A stretch of 33,601 nucleotides of DNA from Welwitschia mirabilis (GCA_051453625.1 JBOZIK010000001.1:289588254-289621854); one strand, 5' to 3'; counted from the first letter of the stretch, positions 22,500 through 33,257 are shown. Numbers and translations: made by a program. Notes: generated from the letters alone by a model not told the origin.

Positions 22500-24714
22500 A
22501 ATGCAAACCCTAATCAGCCCCTTCCTCATGCATACACCTCATATCTGGAGTTCCACGGTCTCAACACTAGGCCATCGTCTACATCTAAGTAGAGGACACT
22601 TATAGTGCTCAAAATGCATTAGAACATTGTTTTTCTAAGCTTTTCAAGGAACAAAGATGAGCGTTCTGTTGGGGATAAGTGGAATGCCTTATTAAATGCT
22701 AATTTTAATCACAACTAAGTTCAAAACATTGTAAAATTTTAAATTTTTATTACACAATTTTAATAGGTATCATTTGACACACATGAATGGATGATTAAAT
22801 AATTTATTAATTTCAAGAGTTACATTACAAAAATGGTTCTAAAATAGAGTATGCATTTGGTGTTGACAAATCTATCAAACAGAAACAAGAGTAGACTCAA
22901 ATGTTCCATGCTTCAGATCTTGTGATCTTGTTTGCCAGCTCCAACAGTAATGACCAAAGGATGTAGGCATAGTCTTCTTGCTTCCTTTGTTCCTCTACAC
23001 CTTTAGGTTTTGCTCAATTCCACAAGTACTCACGAACGACAACGATTAGGTCCCTGGTCACTTCTAATTAGCTCTTGTCATTACCTGCTTGACGCTTTGA
23101 ACTTCACAACCTCCTTTTTGAGCTTCATAAGGTCTTAGAACTTCGTGTGACTCCTGTAATTAGTGTAATGTGCACTAATCACAAATTTATTGCTTCATGT
23201 ACGCAGCCCTGTGCTTTCTTTTGGAAATATATTGGTTTCACTCTTTGTGTTCCCTAGTCATAGAGGATCCAGTAAAAAATTTCTCCTTGCTCATGATGCG
23301 TGCATCTTTTGCTTCTTGAGAATCAAACACCAAGGAACTCCACACACTTGAATGACTAATCAATGCTCTTTGATCTTCTTTCTCCTAATTCCACCTTTTA
23401 TAGATTTCAAATAACTATTGCATATAGTTACAAGGAAGTAACCATTCATATCTGCCCATCATAACCCTTGGACAATTTATGCGTTACCCCATAACTTCTC
23501 TACTTACCACATTCCTCTTTACTTATATTCTCATCTCCTTCGTTCCCTTTTTTGGAAAGTGAAATTGTCATTGATGCCCCAAATAGAAAAGGTAGTGCAC
23601 TGGTGTGAATGTGTGCAGGAAAATAGCTTTATCAAGTCAAAACTGATGACAGACTTGTCTGAGGATGACTTTAGCTTTTCAAGGGTGACCAAACATAATC
23701 ATAATTCAGAGAGGTCGACCAAACAAATCTAAAGGTGACCAGACTTAACTGTGAAAACAGATTTCATTGAGGTCAACCCAACAAATCTGAGAGCTAGACA
23801 TTTTTCAGAGAGTAAGGTCATGCATAGGCGTGAATATAACCACAAACAAGAAAATAAGTTTTAAGTTCAAGAAAGCCATTAAGGCACAAGAATAACCAAG
23901 CCTACAGACAATGGTTGTAAAAGGTAGATGAAGGCAACAAGAGGGACGGAAAAACCTCAAAAAAAAGGAGGTTTGAATGACTATAAAATGGATCCTCAGG
24001 TGAAAGGTGACCATCTGATGGAAAAAAAAAAAAGATATCAAGATAAAAATCATATCTATGTTTGATTTTCCATCATGCCAATCTTAATAGTATGCCAGCA
24101 CAACTGCCCTTGTATCCCTACAAACTACTTCCATGTGTCCTTTACAACTAAGCAATCCAATATGGGAATACTATATCCAACAATTAGCACAATGTTTCAG
24201 ATTGAAAGTATGGCAACTGTTTATATCCTGTAACTAGCACAATCAAATTCACTATCTATTTATATTTGTGGCTTGACAAGAAGTCCAGAACTTAATATAT
24301 TTTTCCCCCCTTAAATGACTTGGTGGGAAATTTCATCTTTTTCTGTAAACGAGAATCCTAAAAATGGAATCAAGACATAAGCTTTAAGAATTTCTATTAT
24401 TTTAGAGGGTTACCCAATGAAGATTTTAAGCCTTCAGGATATAGCATAATAGTAAAAATAAAATTCAAAGACCACCATGAAAAAATGAAGCAATTGAAAA
24501 TATATTTCAGGTAAAGTTTACTAAGAAAAAGCCATAAAGGTTGTCTTATGGAATTCTCAAAAGAGCAACAAGTTGAAAAACAAATACGCTAGCATGATTC
24601 TTGATAATATATGGACAAATAGATTTATTATTCGAAAGCTTTAACGAATTCACTCCATTATGCATATGAAAGGTCACAACCATTAAAACATGAAAAATGT
24701 TGCTCATAACATAC
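22500..24714. other. Unassigned part of the galactokinase intron
   Basis: No coding region recognised. At 23640-23780, words of the form GTGACCAAAC, GTCGACCAAAC, GTGACCAGAC and GTCAACCCAAC recur every 30-50 bp. TGTTGGGGATA at 22667 resembles an LTR start, but no matching end or target duplication was found. Confidence 0.45.
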
Positions 24715-24792
24715 CTACACTCATATAGAGTGCTGCAGCTCTCATGACTTTCATTCATAAGGTTCCCAAGCTTTTCCAGGAGAGCATCATCA
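24715..24792 (-). CDS. GAL1: Galactokinase, internal exon (third from 3' end)
   Basis: This is an internal exon of a GAL1-type galactokinase, the cytosolic GHMP-family enzyme that phosphorylates galactose to galactose-1-phosphate. The minus strand reads DDALLEKLGNLMNESHESC followed by STLYEC. This matches the segment of plant GAL1 just before the third GHMP motif (family pattern [26 protein letters not shown]). The exon is 78 nt: one base completing a codon, 25 whole codons, then AG. It is preceded by an acceptor (TTTATAG, 24793-24799) and followed by the donor AG|GTATGT at 24714. The split codon AG+T gives the serine conserved in [12 protein letters not shown] when joined to the exon at 16350, which strongly supports the junction. 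No frameshift or stop is present. About 400 N-terminal residues, with the sugar- and ATP-binding motifs, are missing from the window. The gene name rests on family resemblance recalled, not on a search. Confidence 0.93.
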
Positions 24793-26050
24793 CTATAAAC
24801 ATTTAAAATTATAGCATCAAAGTTTCTTACCAATCAATGTTTACAACACAGCAATGCAAACAAATCTCTGAAACTAATTAAAATTGTTATTATTTAAGGC
24901 ATCAGCTGTCTACACTGAGAGAAGACATCAAAAGTGGAGGGAGTAATATATTGTGATAGTGCATTCAAAGGAACTGTCAAGAGATAACTATTTGATGTAG
25001 AAGATTACTGAACAATTGCAACAGTATTGATGCCACTAACAAGCACTAAATTTTGATGATAACATCCATGTAGAGATTGAAATGACAATTCCAACGCTTT
25101 CAACGCCTTGCTTGTAAAAACTACAAAAAGCTGGTCAATAGTAAATATATTATGTTAATGAACCTCTACCAAAGATGTTATAACATTCATGTATGTTTGC
25201 AAGGAATCTTAGATAGGATTTCATAAACCTCAGTGACATACCACCAAAGCAAAATCCATGTGGAAACTTATACACCCTATGATGCATTTCACTCTTCAAT
25301 AGAACCACATATTTCAGGATTTGAGTTCTTTTATCTTTGTGAACTTAGAAAATAAGAATGTATTTTCTCCAAAATTTGTTTTGAAGGACAAAATCAATAG
25401 TTTCCATAAAAATATCAACTATTGTTAGAGTTTACCAAAAATGACACAAATAATTCTCAAAATGATTTCCAAACAGCCAAAGTTAGTTCCAATGGCCAGA
25501 AACTTAAAAATCACTTTTATCATCTTTGCATCATTCGACCTGATTAAAGTCAGCAACATTTGGTACCCCTACATTTTTCTAACATTTTCCCTAAACTATC
25601 TTTGGTACATTTTTGACAAGAAAGAAGAATGGCATATATAATTGGTCTATTAAAATAAGATATAAAAGGACACAATGGAAATATGGAACGTTTGCAAGCT
25701 GTGATTTAAAAAAATCAATAATAGGAAAAGGTCAATAATTAAAACACCACTTCCATAATTGAAAGCAACATCATTGGGTATTTCCCTTTGTTTATGTGAT
25801 ATCAATCAATCATTTTATTATATCAAATGTATAAATTTGACTTATTTCAGTCATATTCCGATATTTTCTTTTCGCCTATAGAACTTTTTCCATGATAACA
25901 GGTTAGAAATATGTTTCATATTATATTTTACAAAACAGGCCTTGATATTTCTTTACATTTCTCTATAATGCATGTATTTTAAGGATTTATTTTACTTGGT
26001 GATCTAAGGATAAGGTTTCCTGTATCCCTACAAGAATAAACCCTACCTAG
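24793..26050. other. Galactokinase upstream intron sequence, no feature seen
   Basis: On the minus strand this should be intron 5' of the exon at 24715-24792. No galactokinase exon peptide (for example the AHVYSEA region expected next) was found here or further right. Confidence 0.5.
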
Positions 26051-26380
26051 GAATTTCAAAACTGGCAAGTCTTGGATGGAGTTGAGGATGATTGGCAGAA
26101 TTATGATGACAAGCATGGGGAATTGGTGGTCGACNNNNNNNNNNAAGAAAAATAGAAAATTTCTGCAAAACTCCTGCTGGAAAAAGAAAGAACTTATAAA
26201 GCTTTCAAAGTGTTTGCAGAAAGAGATATTGCAGATTTAACATCCTTTATTAATCCAATCAATGACACAAAGGGCCCATACATGCCACAAAAAATTAGGA
26301 ACACATTCAGAAAGGCACGTTTCTGGGGCTTGGAGGATCCATGGATAGATGGATACATGGAGCAGGGCTTTGGGATATAA
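26051..26380 (+). pseudogene. Unidentified coding-like segment, possible exon
   Basis: Right after an acceptor-like CCCTACCTAG (26041-26050) the plus strand reads EFQNWQVLDGVEDDWQNYDD then KHGELVVD up to a 10-N gap (26135-26144). After the gap, in the same frame if the gap is truly 10 bases, there is a TAG (26153-26155). Then 74 open codons follow to TAA at 26378-26380, reading LLLEKERTYKAFKVFAERD, PYMPQKIRNTFRKA and RFWGLEDPWIDGYMEQGFG. The composition is varied and charged, unlike the repeats around it. The family was not recognised. It could be an exon, a captured gene fragment or a transposon protein remnant. Confidence 0.35.
26135..26144. other. 10-N gap
   Basis: A run of exactly ten N, inside the coding-like segment. 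Such a placeholder often means a join of uncertain length. Confidence 0.95.
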
Positions 26381-26439
26381 TTGTAACTAAGATTTGTTAA
26401 GGATGATGCTTGAAATGCATGATAGATGAATTGTCAGAA

Positions 26440-26640
26440 TATCATTAGATTCAACAAAAAAGAGGGGGGTTTGGGTAGCTACGGTTTAAGGAACTTGGGT
26501 GTCCAAACATAGGTTAGAAGGATTTTCTGTGCATCAAACAGGGATTGCATGCTCTACTTGGGGAGGTTGAAATCAATGGACAAGGAACTACCTAGGTATT
26601 GGCATTTCATCTATTTGGGACTGAAATAAGGTATTTTTGG
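26440..26640 (+). mobile_element. LINE-like fragment (tentative)
   Basis: The plus strand reads NKKEGGFG-LRFKELGCPNI and LHALLGEVEINGQG with stops. This resembles the KxGGLGxxxLxxxNxAL region between RT and zinc finger in plant LINEs. It is too short and decayed to assign firmly. Confidence 0.3.
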
Positions 26641-26843
26641 CATTAGATGTGATGCAAAAGGGGTGGAATAAGGGTGTGTTCATCAATACATGGCTTACAA
26701 TGCCACAATATTAGATCCATCAAACTTTGATTTTTCACTAACCACCTAAGATTCTAAATAATGTATTGTTTCTAAAAGAACTACCTATTTAGGTCTATTT
26801 TATAATCTTTTATCTCATCAGACCATAAAGCCATTGTTAACAG

Positions 26844-27140
26844 ACTCTCGTAAGTCTGTCCAAACTCTCTGAGTCTCAAGTTGAGCAAGCATGGTGGGCT
26901 TGCAAGCAAGAACTCGCCGAGTCAAAGTTTGAGAGTCATAGACTCATTAAAATCAGTAGAATTGCCGTCTTCAGTGAGTCTGGTGAATTTGGTGAATTTA
27001 GTGAGTCTGCGACTCATAGACTCCTCTGCACTTTTTGACTTCCGAGTTTGCATTGAGTTGACTCCTGGGTCAAGCCAAGTCACAAGTTTTTTCCGCCTAG
27101 CCTAGTCAAGCAGCAAGTCCGAGTCTTGCAACACTGATAT
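26844..27140. repeat. GAGTC/GACTC-rich cluster
   Basis: GAGTC or its complement occurs more than a dozen times in about 300 bp, including the palindrome-like ACTCGCCGAGTC (26922-26933). Dense short words in both orientations resemble subterminal regions of hAT-type DNA transposons, but no terminal inverted repeats with target duplications were found. Confidence 0.45.
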
Positions 27141-28049
27141 CTACCTTAGTACAAATATAGATACCCACAAAGTAACAACCAACTCTGTATTTCAAATGTT
27201 GGAAAGATCTTAAGCAAATTTGCGTAATTGAAGAGCACTCTAGATGTTGTCACAAAAGGTAAAGTGGCAATTTTTGCATGCTTGTGCAAGCATATTTTGT
27301 TATATTCATGAAGTGTGTAAGCCTGTAATGAATACTAGTCTTTCTCGTTGCAAGTATTCTGGACAAGTATGTTTTGCATTTCCTAGTCTCATAAGGACTA
27401 TTCTCTCTATAATGCATTCATATCAAAAAGAAACATTTTCTTTTTGCCCCTTAGCTTTTATGTTATTTCCCAAACAAGGACTTCAACTAAATTGAATTCA
27501 GTGATTAATCTCCATTTAGCTGTGTTGTGCCTTTTCATGTAGTGTCCATACAGCAATATTCACAACAAAGTATCTCGCAATTACTTCTGTTATGTTCAGA
27601 AATTTCCCCCAACCTTTAACTCCATTTGTTATCTATTTTACCATTTGCTATTCTGCATTATCCCTTGCTAAATAAGTTATTAGTTCCTCTCCTACATTAT
27701 TCCTTTTATAAATATCTCCTGTGTGTTTCAAAATGTATCCCAAAACAAATGGTGGTTAAATCACCTCCTCTATTCCTCTGCACTAATTCCTGTTATCTCT
27801 CTTGGTGTCCATATCTTCTCCTATTCCTATGTATGCCACTTCAAACATGAAAGTTGTGTTGGTGAGTCAGCGACTAGTTGGTAGAAAGTCGGCCAAAAAT
27901 GTCGGTAATGAAATAAAATTAGAAACCATGTATTTCAAATATGACAACTTTAACAACTATAAACGTCATCAGAACACACTGTACACTAGAATAATATGAT
28001 TAAAAGATGTGAAATGCTTCTTTGTGGTCATTTTTCCAACATTATAAAA
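27141..28049. other. No recognisable gene
   Basis: Open frames such as 27244-27495 and 27626-27850 lack recognisable motifs. GAGTCAGCGACTAG near 27861 and AAGTCGGCAAGACTC near 28746 recall the GAGTC cluster, but no element end is proven. Confidence 0.4.
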
Positions 28050-28288
28050 TTGTTAAAGAACACTAATAGAAGTATAAGAAAAATAAAAGAGTAGTTTCTT
28101 CAAAAAACTAAATTCAAAATTTCACTAAAACATACAAATCAGAGTATAACAATATGTAGAAAATTAAATTATTTCAATAAAACTATAATAATAACAAAAA
28201 TGATGATTTTTTAAATAAGATCAAAGTAAAAATTTTTAACTTGGATCTACCATGTAGATCTAGGTTTTTTTCCTTCCACAATGCAACT
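28050..28288. repeat. Repeat block A, copy 1
   Basis: Direct repeat of 33358-33601, with about 85% identity by eye. Shared anchors are ACTAAAACATACAAATCAGA, AATATGTAGAAAATTAAATTA and ATCTACCATGTAGATCT. No coding content seen. Confidence 0.85.
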
Positions 28289-28860
28289 TCAATTAGATTC
28301 ATGTCTTCTTTTTGATAAACTACTTTATACAGTTGATTTAAATTTAGAAATTGAGTATAAATTCATTTTTTGAATGAGAAGCTTATGTCAATTAGGAGAA
28401 TTAATGTTTATTGTTTGTTTGGAAGATACCACAATTTTTTATTTGATATGAAGTTTACAATCCCCATGAAAACCATGTCACATAAATATTTTCTATCAAA
28501 TTAGTATAAATCAATGAATTAATTAATATGATAACCTACTATAAATTAATAAAATTTGTACTTTAATTTTTGTAATATAAAGTAATAAATACCATGCTGA
28601 TTAGATGTACAAATATGAAAAAATAAAAAACAATTTAAAAGTTTAAAAAGTTTTTAAAAAGACTGTTTGGTAGAAAAGTACCAAAAAGTTGGCAAAAGTT
28701 ACCAAAAAAAAGTTAGCTACTAGTTGCCTTTTAATCGGCAGAAAAAGTCGGCAAGACTCAAAAAAAGTCAGCTTCATTAAGTTGTGGCCACTAGTTTCCC
28801 ATGAGACTACTAATCACCTCCTTTTTAATCAATGAAAAATTGCAAGCTACAATCGGTCTA

Positions 28861-29163
28861 AATGCTTAATACACATAAATAATGAGTCAATTTTCTCCTA
28901 TGTGGCCTTCTCCCAGAAGCTTAAAGCTTGTTATTCTCTAGCAACCTAGTTGCTTCATTATTTGTAACTTGCTCTTCTTGTATAGCTCCAAAACTAGGAA
29001 CATTACAAAAAATGTCAAAAAAAGAAAAATTTTTATTTTCTGTCTATAGTGATTCATGTATGAACAAAATACGCTATATGCATTAATACTTTTATGGTAA
29101 CAATAGTAACTTAATTAAAAAAATGTTAATTAATAATCTAATCTTTTTATTAGTATTTATTAC
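28861..29163. repeat. Repeat block B, copy 1
   Basis: Direct repeat of 32312-32592. Shared anchors are TATAGCTCCAAAACTAGGAA, ACTTTTATGGTAA and AATCTAATCTTTTTATTAGT. Block B runs directly into block C in the other copy, but here it is separated from C by the 1,180-bp insertion. Confidence 0.88.
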
Positions 29164-30343
29164 TGAAGAACGGATCAACCCTAGAGAGGGGTGACTTGGT
29201 TGTAATAAAATAATAATGTACTTTGAAGCCTTGCAAATAAAAATAAAAATAATCCACCAAAAGATCAAAGATTGTTTTAATGGTGAAGAGTCACCACCCT
29301 TAAACTCTTAGACTCCAAGTCTCTAGTGGGCATAAATTAACCTCAATAATTGGTTTTAAGATCCACCAATAACCTATACAATTACCAGTGGCTTTTATGA
29401 CTCATCCACAAACACAAAAGAATGGATTGAAGTGAGGTTCATAGGTGTACATTTTTTATCCATAAGTACAAATGCAAAGAATGCCTTGACAAGCTTAATT
29501 GAAAAGAGGAGAGTCCAAAAAATTTCTGATCATTAGATAAGCCAAATGTAGTGCATTCAGTACATATAATAGTATTCTATTTTATCTCTTTATGATTATC
29601 AGTAGTTCTTCACTCTTATGAAGGAGTTATTTAAATAGAATGACTGGAAATAGTTATTCATAGGGGTAAGTGCAAATCATTGGAAACTAGTTGGGCCTTT
29701 TCTTATAAAGCGTGTAAGTGCAATGGTTATAATCGAAACATGTTGGATCGACCTTACAGAATTCTTGGTCATCCTTAGAATTCAGTCATCCTTACCAAAA
29801 CGTTTGGTTGCCTTTGCCTGGTTCAGTTTTGATAGTTTGTTGTCCTTAAGCATTTGGTTGACAGTACAATGTTCAAGGGCTGATCTCTTCTAGATTGGTT
29901 TCTTAGATAAGTTACCCGAGTATAATGGGTTGATTGCCTACTTGAGAAACATTTCTTTTTTGGGCTGCATTCAGTTGCAACATTTTGTGTCTTTGGTCAC
30001 CCTAACTGTTAGTCAACTTAGTTTTCCAAATACAATTTGGTCACACTTGAAATAGTGTTCAGTTACTCATTCTTGTTTCAATCTGCATCTGGATTGACAG
30101 TCGGTTGCCCCACCTAAAAAACACGGTTGCCCATAATAGAAGTGAACTTTATCTTAATTACAGTCTAGTTGCCCGGTTAAGAAGTTTGGTCGCTCGCCTT
30201 TCATATGGGTGTTTATCCAAGTAATAGTTCAGTCACCCAGATGAATTCTACGGTTGCTCATGCTGGAAAATCTCTTCAAAACACAGTAACTCCATACTCT
30301 ACAAAACTTGTTATTTGTTCAATGACAACAGGTTCTTCCAACA
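29164..30343 (+). mobile_element. Solo-LTR-like insertion, 1,180 bp, TG...CA, 5-bp target duplication
   Basis: The insertion is defined by comparison with the uninterrupted paralogous copy at 32588-32598 (ATTAC-TTTACA). It starts TGAAGAACGG and ends TTCTTCCAACA, so it has TG...CA ends with an imperfect inverted terminus (AAGAAC / GTTCTT). It is flanked by ATTAC (29159-29163) and ATTAT (30344-30348), a 5-bp target duplication with one later change. A TATA-like TTATTTAAATAG lies near 29627. No open reading frame, PBS or polypurine tract was found inside, so a solo LTR is the simplest reading; a small non-autonomous element is the alternative. The second half has a recurring GGTTGCC/GGTCGCC/AGTCACC word. 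Strand is assigned from the TATA-like box and is uncertain. Confidence 0.75.
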
Positions 30344-31020
30344 ATTATTTTACATGATTAAGAGGAATTTCCAGTATTATGTGAAATAGTCTACAACCTT
30401 TAGGATTAAGCATTCCAACTTAACACACCATTACATTCTATCCCTAGTTGTAGCACCAACCCTGTTGTCCTTCTTTCTGGGATAAATATTTTTTTAGGGT
30501 TATCTTTTTATGTGATATATAACCCAAATCTTGTTTTTAATTTGACAGAAAAGTGGTAGGATCTTCCTATATCAACTGGCTAGGCCTAGGTAGGCTCACC
30601 ATGCATAATGATACTCATAACATTGGAATTCTAGCCCTCTTAAGGCATTACTACCAAGACATTATGCCCTTTAAGGCATTTCTATTGAGGTATTACCACT
30701 TTCAAGTCATGACCTTTTGAGGCATTCCCTCAAGGCATTGCCACTTAAGGCATCACCATTCAAGGCATTACCTAAAGAGATTTCTGCTTAAGGTCTTATC
30801 ATAGTTGACATTACTTCTTGAGGCATTATTGCTCAAGACATATTTAGTCAAGGCATGTTTGCTTGAGGCATCTTTGATTGAGGCAATTTTCCTTGGTGCA
30901 TCTCTAACTGAGGCATTACTATTTGAAGGAAATAAATCATGTGCAATGTGCAAAAAGCATGGAGACTTAACTAATCAAAGGACATGCATATAACATCAAA
31001 CCATACAAGGGCATAAATTA
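30344..31020. repeat. Repeat block C, copy 1
   Basis: Direct repeat of 32593-33257. Shared anchors are CACCATTACATTCTATCCCT, GGTTATCTTTT, GTAGGATCTTCCTATATCA and AATGATACTCATAAC. It contains the 15-bp minisatellite. Confidence 0.88.
30637..30929. repeat. 15-bp minisatellite, about 20 degenerate units
   Basis: Units of the form TTGAGGCATTACTAC repeat with 15-bp spacing, clearest at about 30812-30920 (TTGAGGCATTATTGC, TCAAGACATATTTAG, TCAAGGCATGTTTGC, TTGAGGCATCTTTGA). Earlier units vary by one or two bases in length. Because 15 is a multiple of three, every frame has a five-residue period. The plus strand gives LEASL-IEAIF-LGASL-TEALL and the minus strand gives ASIKD-ASSKH-ALTKY. Stops outside this stretch argue against a working protein. 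Confidence 0.88.
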
Positions 31021-31028
31021 GTTTTGAT

Positions 31029-31310
31029 TATACCCTAGTCTTTTACAATGATAGCTATAAACCTCTCATGGTATCCATCATAATCCTTTGGCTTGTCATA
31101 GTTGGTGCCTCCAATGTTCATGAACTTGCTTCCTATGCTACTTACAAGGATATCTCTAATGTCATCATTAATGTCCTTCGAGCATTATCTTGACTTAATG
31201 AAGCGCCACTTGTCAAAAGTGGAACTGTCTTCAACATCTTCCACTATGCTAGTAAGCTTTGTTAAGCTTTTAGAATCCATTACAACAAATATTCTTGAGA
31301 AATCCACATT
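31029..31310 (-). pseudogene. Unidentified coding-like stretch next to block C
   Basis: The minus strand has 94 codons with one internal TAA, ending at a TAG (31029-31031). It reads NVDFSRIFVVMDSKSLTKL, STFDKWRFIKSR, stop, CSKDINDDIRDILVSSIGSK and FMNIGGTNYDKPKDYDGYHE. The hydrophilic, varied composition looks protein-coding. It could be a gag-like protein of the repeat family around it, or a captured gene piece. No family recognised. Confidence 0.35.
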
Positions 31311-31320
31311 TTAGAAGGGT

Positions 31321-32311
31321 TTTTCTAGGTTTTAAAATCAAAGATATTATTCATGAAAGTGAAGTATCTCTTTCCTTGATTTGTCATATTTGGAACATTT
31401 AGTGAAACACTGATAATTATACACTATAACCTAATCACATGAATATTCTAAGATAGTAATTTTTTAGCAAGATTCATTTACTAGAAGTTGGGTTCTATTT
31501 AAAAATGTTGCTATAGAATATGCAATAAAATTAGTGACGAAAAGATGATGGAGGGTATCTATGAAGATTTCATTAAACTTCTTTTATACACATTTCCATG
31601 CATAAAGTTTCACAGTGGAATCAATCATTAGTATCTGATTTTATATCATCAATAATTCTAAAGGTGTAATTGTGAGGTGAAAACATCTTTTTTCCTTTCT
31701 TTTTTTTCTTTTCCTTTTTTGTTTGGAGATTATTGTGTAAATTTTCACGGTATCAAAAACCAAAAAGATAGGAATTAGAAAATTTTAATTGTTATGCATG
31801 TATAATGTAAATAAAACTTCAGAATAGCATACTACAAATTATGAGATGCAAAAGCATATTGAAAGTGTAGGTTAGATATTGAAAAGTTGACTATGATTTA
31901 TAAGTCCCTCTTCTACTTGAGTAATTTAGTTAATTTTGAAATATAACATCATCCAAATTTCAAAAAGGACTAGTGAAAATTAGTCTAAAGCATTAAGTCA
32001 ATAGACAATATGCTAAATGATCAAAATCATTCTTTTGCTAAGTTTCTTTACCTCTAGAATGTTGAAACATAGTAGTCAATATGACAAAATGTTATTGGTT
32101 AAAGCTTGTGAAATAGTACATTGATGACATGGATATACATGTTGGAAAAATGCCTAATAATAGAATTGGGATAAGTTTAGGGGAGAAGACTGAAAATACA
32201 TGAATAAGGAACTAGTCAACTATCACCTTGTTTGGGATTTTATGTGGATATATAGTTAAGTTGTGATACATCATGATTAACCTTTTAAAAATTGCTAATT
32301 AAAGGCGATGT
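31321..32311. other. No recognisable feature between the two repeat copies
   Basis: AT-rich spacer between block C copy 1 and block B copy 2. No reading frame, RNA gene or element end was supported. Confidence 0.5.
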
Positions 32312-32592
32312 AAATGCTTAATTCACATAAATAATGAATCATATTTCTCCTAAAGCTTCGTCTTCTCTAGCAACCTAGTTACTTCATTGTCTGTAACTTG
32401 CTCTTTTGTATAGCTCCAAAACTAGGAAAATTACAAAAGATTTTAAAAGAAACAAAATTTTTATTTTTTGTCCATAGCAATTCATGTATTGACAAAATAC
32501 ACTATATGCATTGATACTTTTATGGTAATAATAGTAACTTAATTGAAAAAAATTTAATTAAATAATCTAATCTTTTTATTAGTGTTTATTAC
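32312..32592. repeat. Repeat block B, copy 2 (empty site)
   Basis: Paralogue of 28861-29163. It passes without interruption through ATTACTTTACA (32588-32598) into block C, showing the site before the insertion found in copy 1. Confidence 0.88.
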
Positions 32593-33257
32593 TTTACACA
32601 ATTGAGATGAATTTCTAGTATTATGTGAAAATAATCATTACATTCTACACCCTTTAGGATTAAGCATCCCTACTTGACACACCATTACATTCTATCCCTA
32701 GTTCCACCACCAACCTTGTCGTCCCTCTTATTAGGAGAAATAGTTTTTTTGGGGTTATCTTTTATGTGACATATAACCCAAATATTATCTTTGATTTGTC
32801 AGACAAGTAGTAGGATCTTCCTATATCAGCTGGCCAGGCTCAGGTAGGATCACCATGCACAATGATACTCATAACGTTGGAATTCTAGTTCCCTCAAGGC
32901 ATTACTGCCAAGACATTATGCCCTTTAAGGCATTTCTATTGAGGCATTACCACTATCAAGTTATNNNNNNNNNNTTCCCACCTAAGACAGTCCCTCTAGG
33001 CATTGCCACTTAAGGCATTACCATTCAAGGCATTACCTAAAGAGATTCCTGCTTGAGCTCTTATCACAAGCAGCATTGCTACTCGAGGCAGTATTGCCCA
33101 AGCAATATTTGGTCAAGGTATGTTTGCTTGAGGCAATTTTCCTTTGGGGCATCTTCGACTAAGGCATTACTATTTGAAGGCAATAAATCATGTCCAATGT
33201 GCAATAAATCAAAGGACATGCATATAACATCAAACCACATAAGGGCATAAATGAAAT
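32593..33257. repeat. Repeat block C, copy 2
   Basis: Paralogue of 30344-31020, including its own minisatellite (about 32892-33180). It is interrupted by a 10-N gap at 32965-32974, where copy 1 continues smoothly, and is cut by the 100-N gap at 33258. Confidence 0.87.
32965..32974. other. 10-N gap in minisatellite
   Basis: Ten N inside the repeat array; probably an assembly break caused by the repeat. Confidence 0.95.

Larger units (their letters stand above)
16351..24714 (-). other. Galactokinase giant intron (8,364 bp, phase 2)
   Basis: The donor is AG|GTATGT at 24714 and the acceptor CCACTTAG at 16351. Joining them restores a serine codon and the conserved [12 protein letters not shown] peptide. 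The intron holds LTR-retrotransposon-like remains (about 16640-19018, same strand as the gene), a plus-strand L1 LINE (about 19050-21965, antisense to the gene) and several short tandem duplications. There are no N runs inside it, so the length is well determined within this assembly. Confidence 0.9.

Noticed and set aside
22667-24182. Complete LTR from TGTTGGGG to ATCCAACA
   Set aside because: The ends look right but the 5-bp flanks (CGTTC and ATTAG) do not match, and no second copy is visible.
24546-24833. 95-residue minus-strand protein
   Set aside because: It is exon 24715-24792 plus intron read-through at both ends.
30768-30993. Pentapeptide-repeat protein genes on both strands
   Set aside because: The periodicity follows from the 15-bp minisatellite; flanking stops and lack of conserved start argue against genes.
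30637-33180. CRISPR array
   Set aside because: Repeats are 15 bp, degenerate and without spacers, in a plant-like nuclear context.
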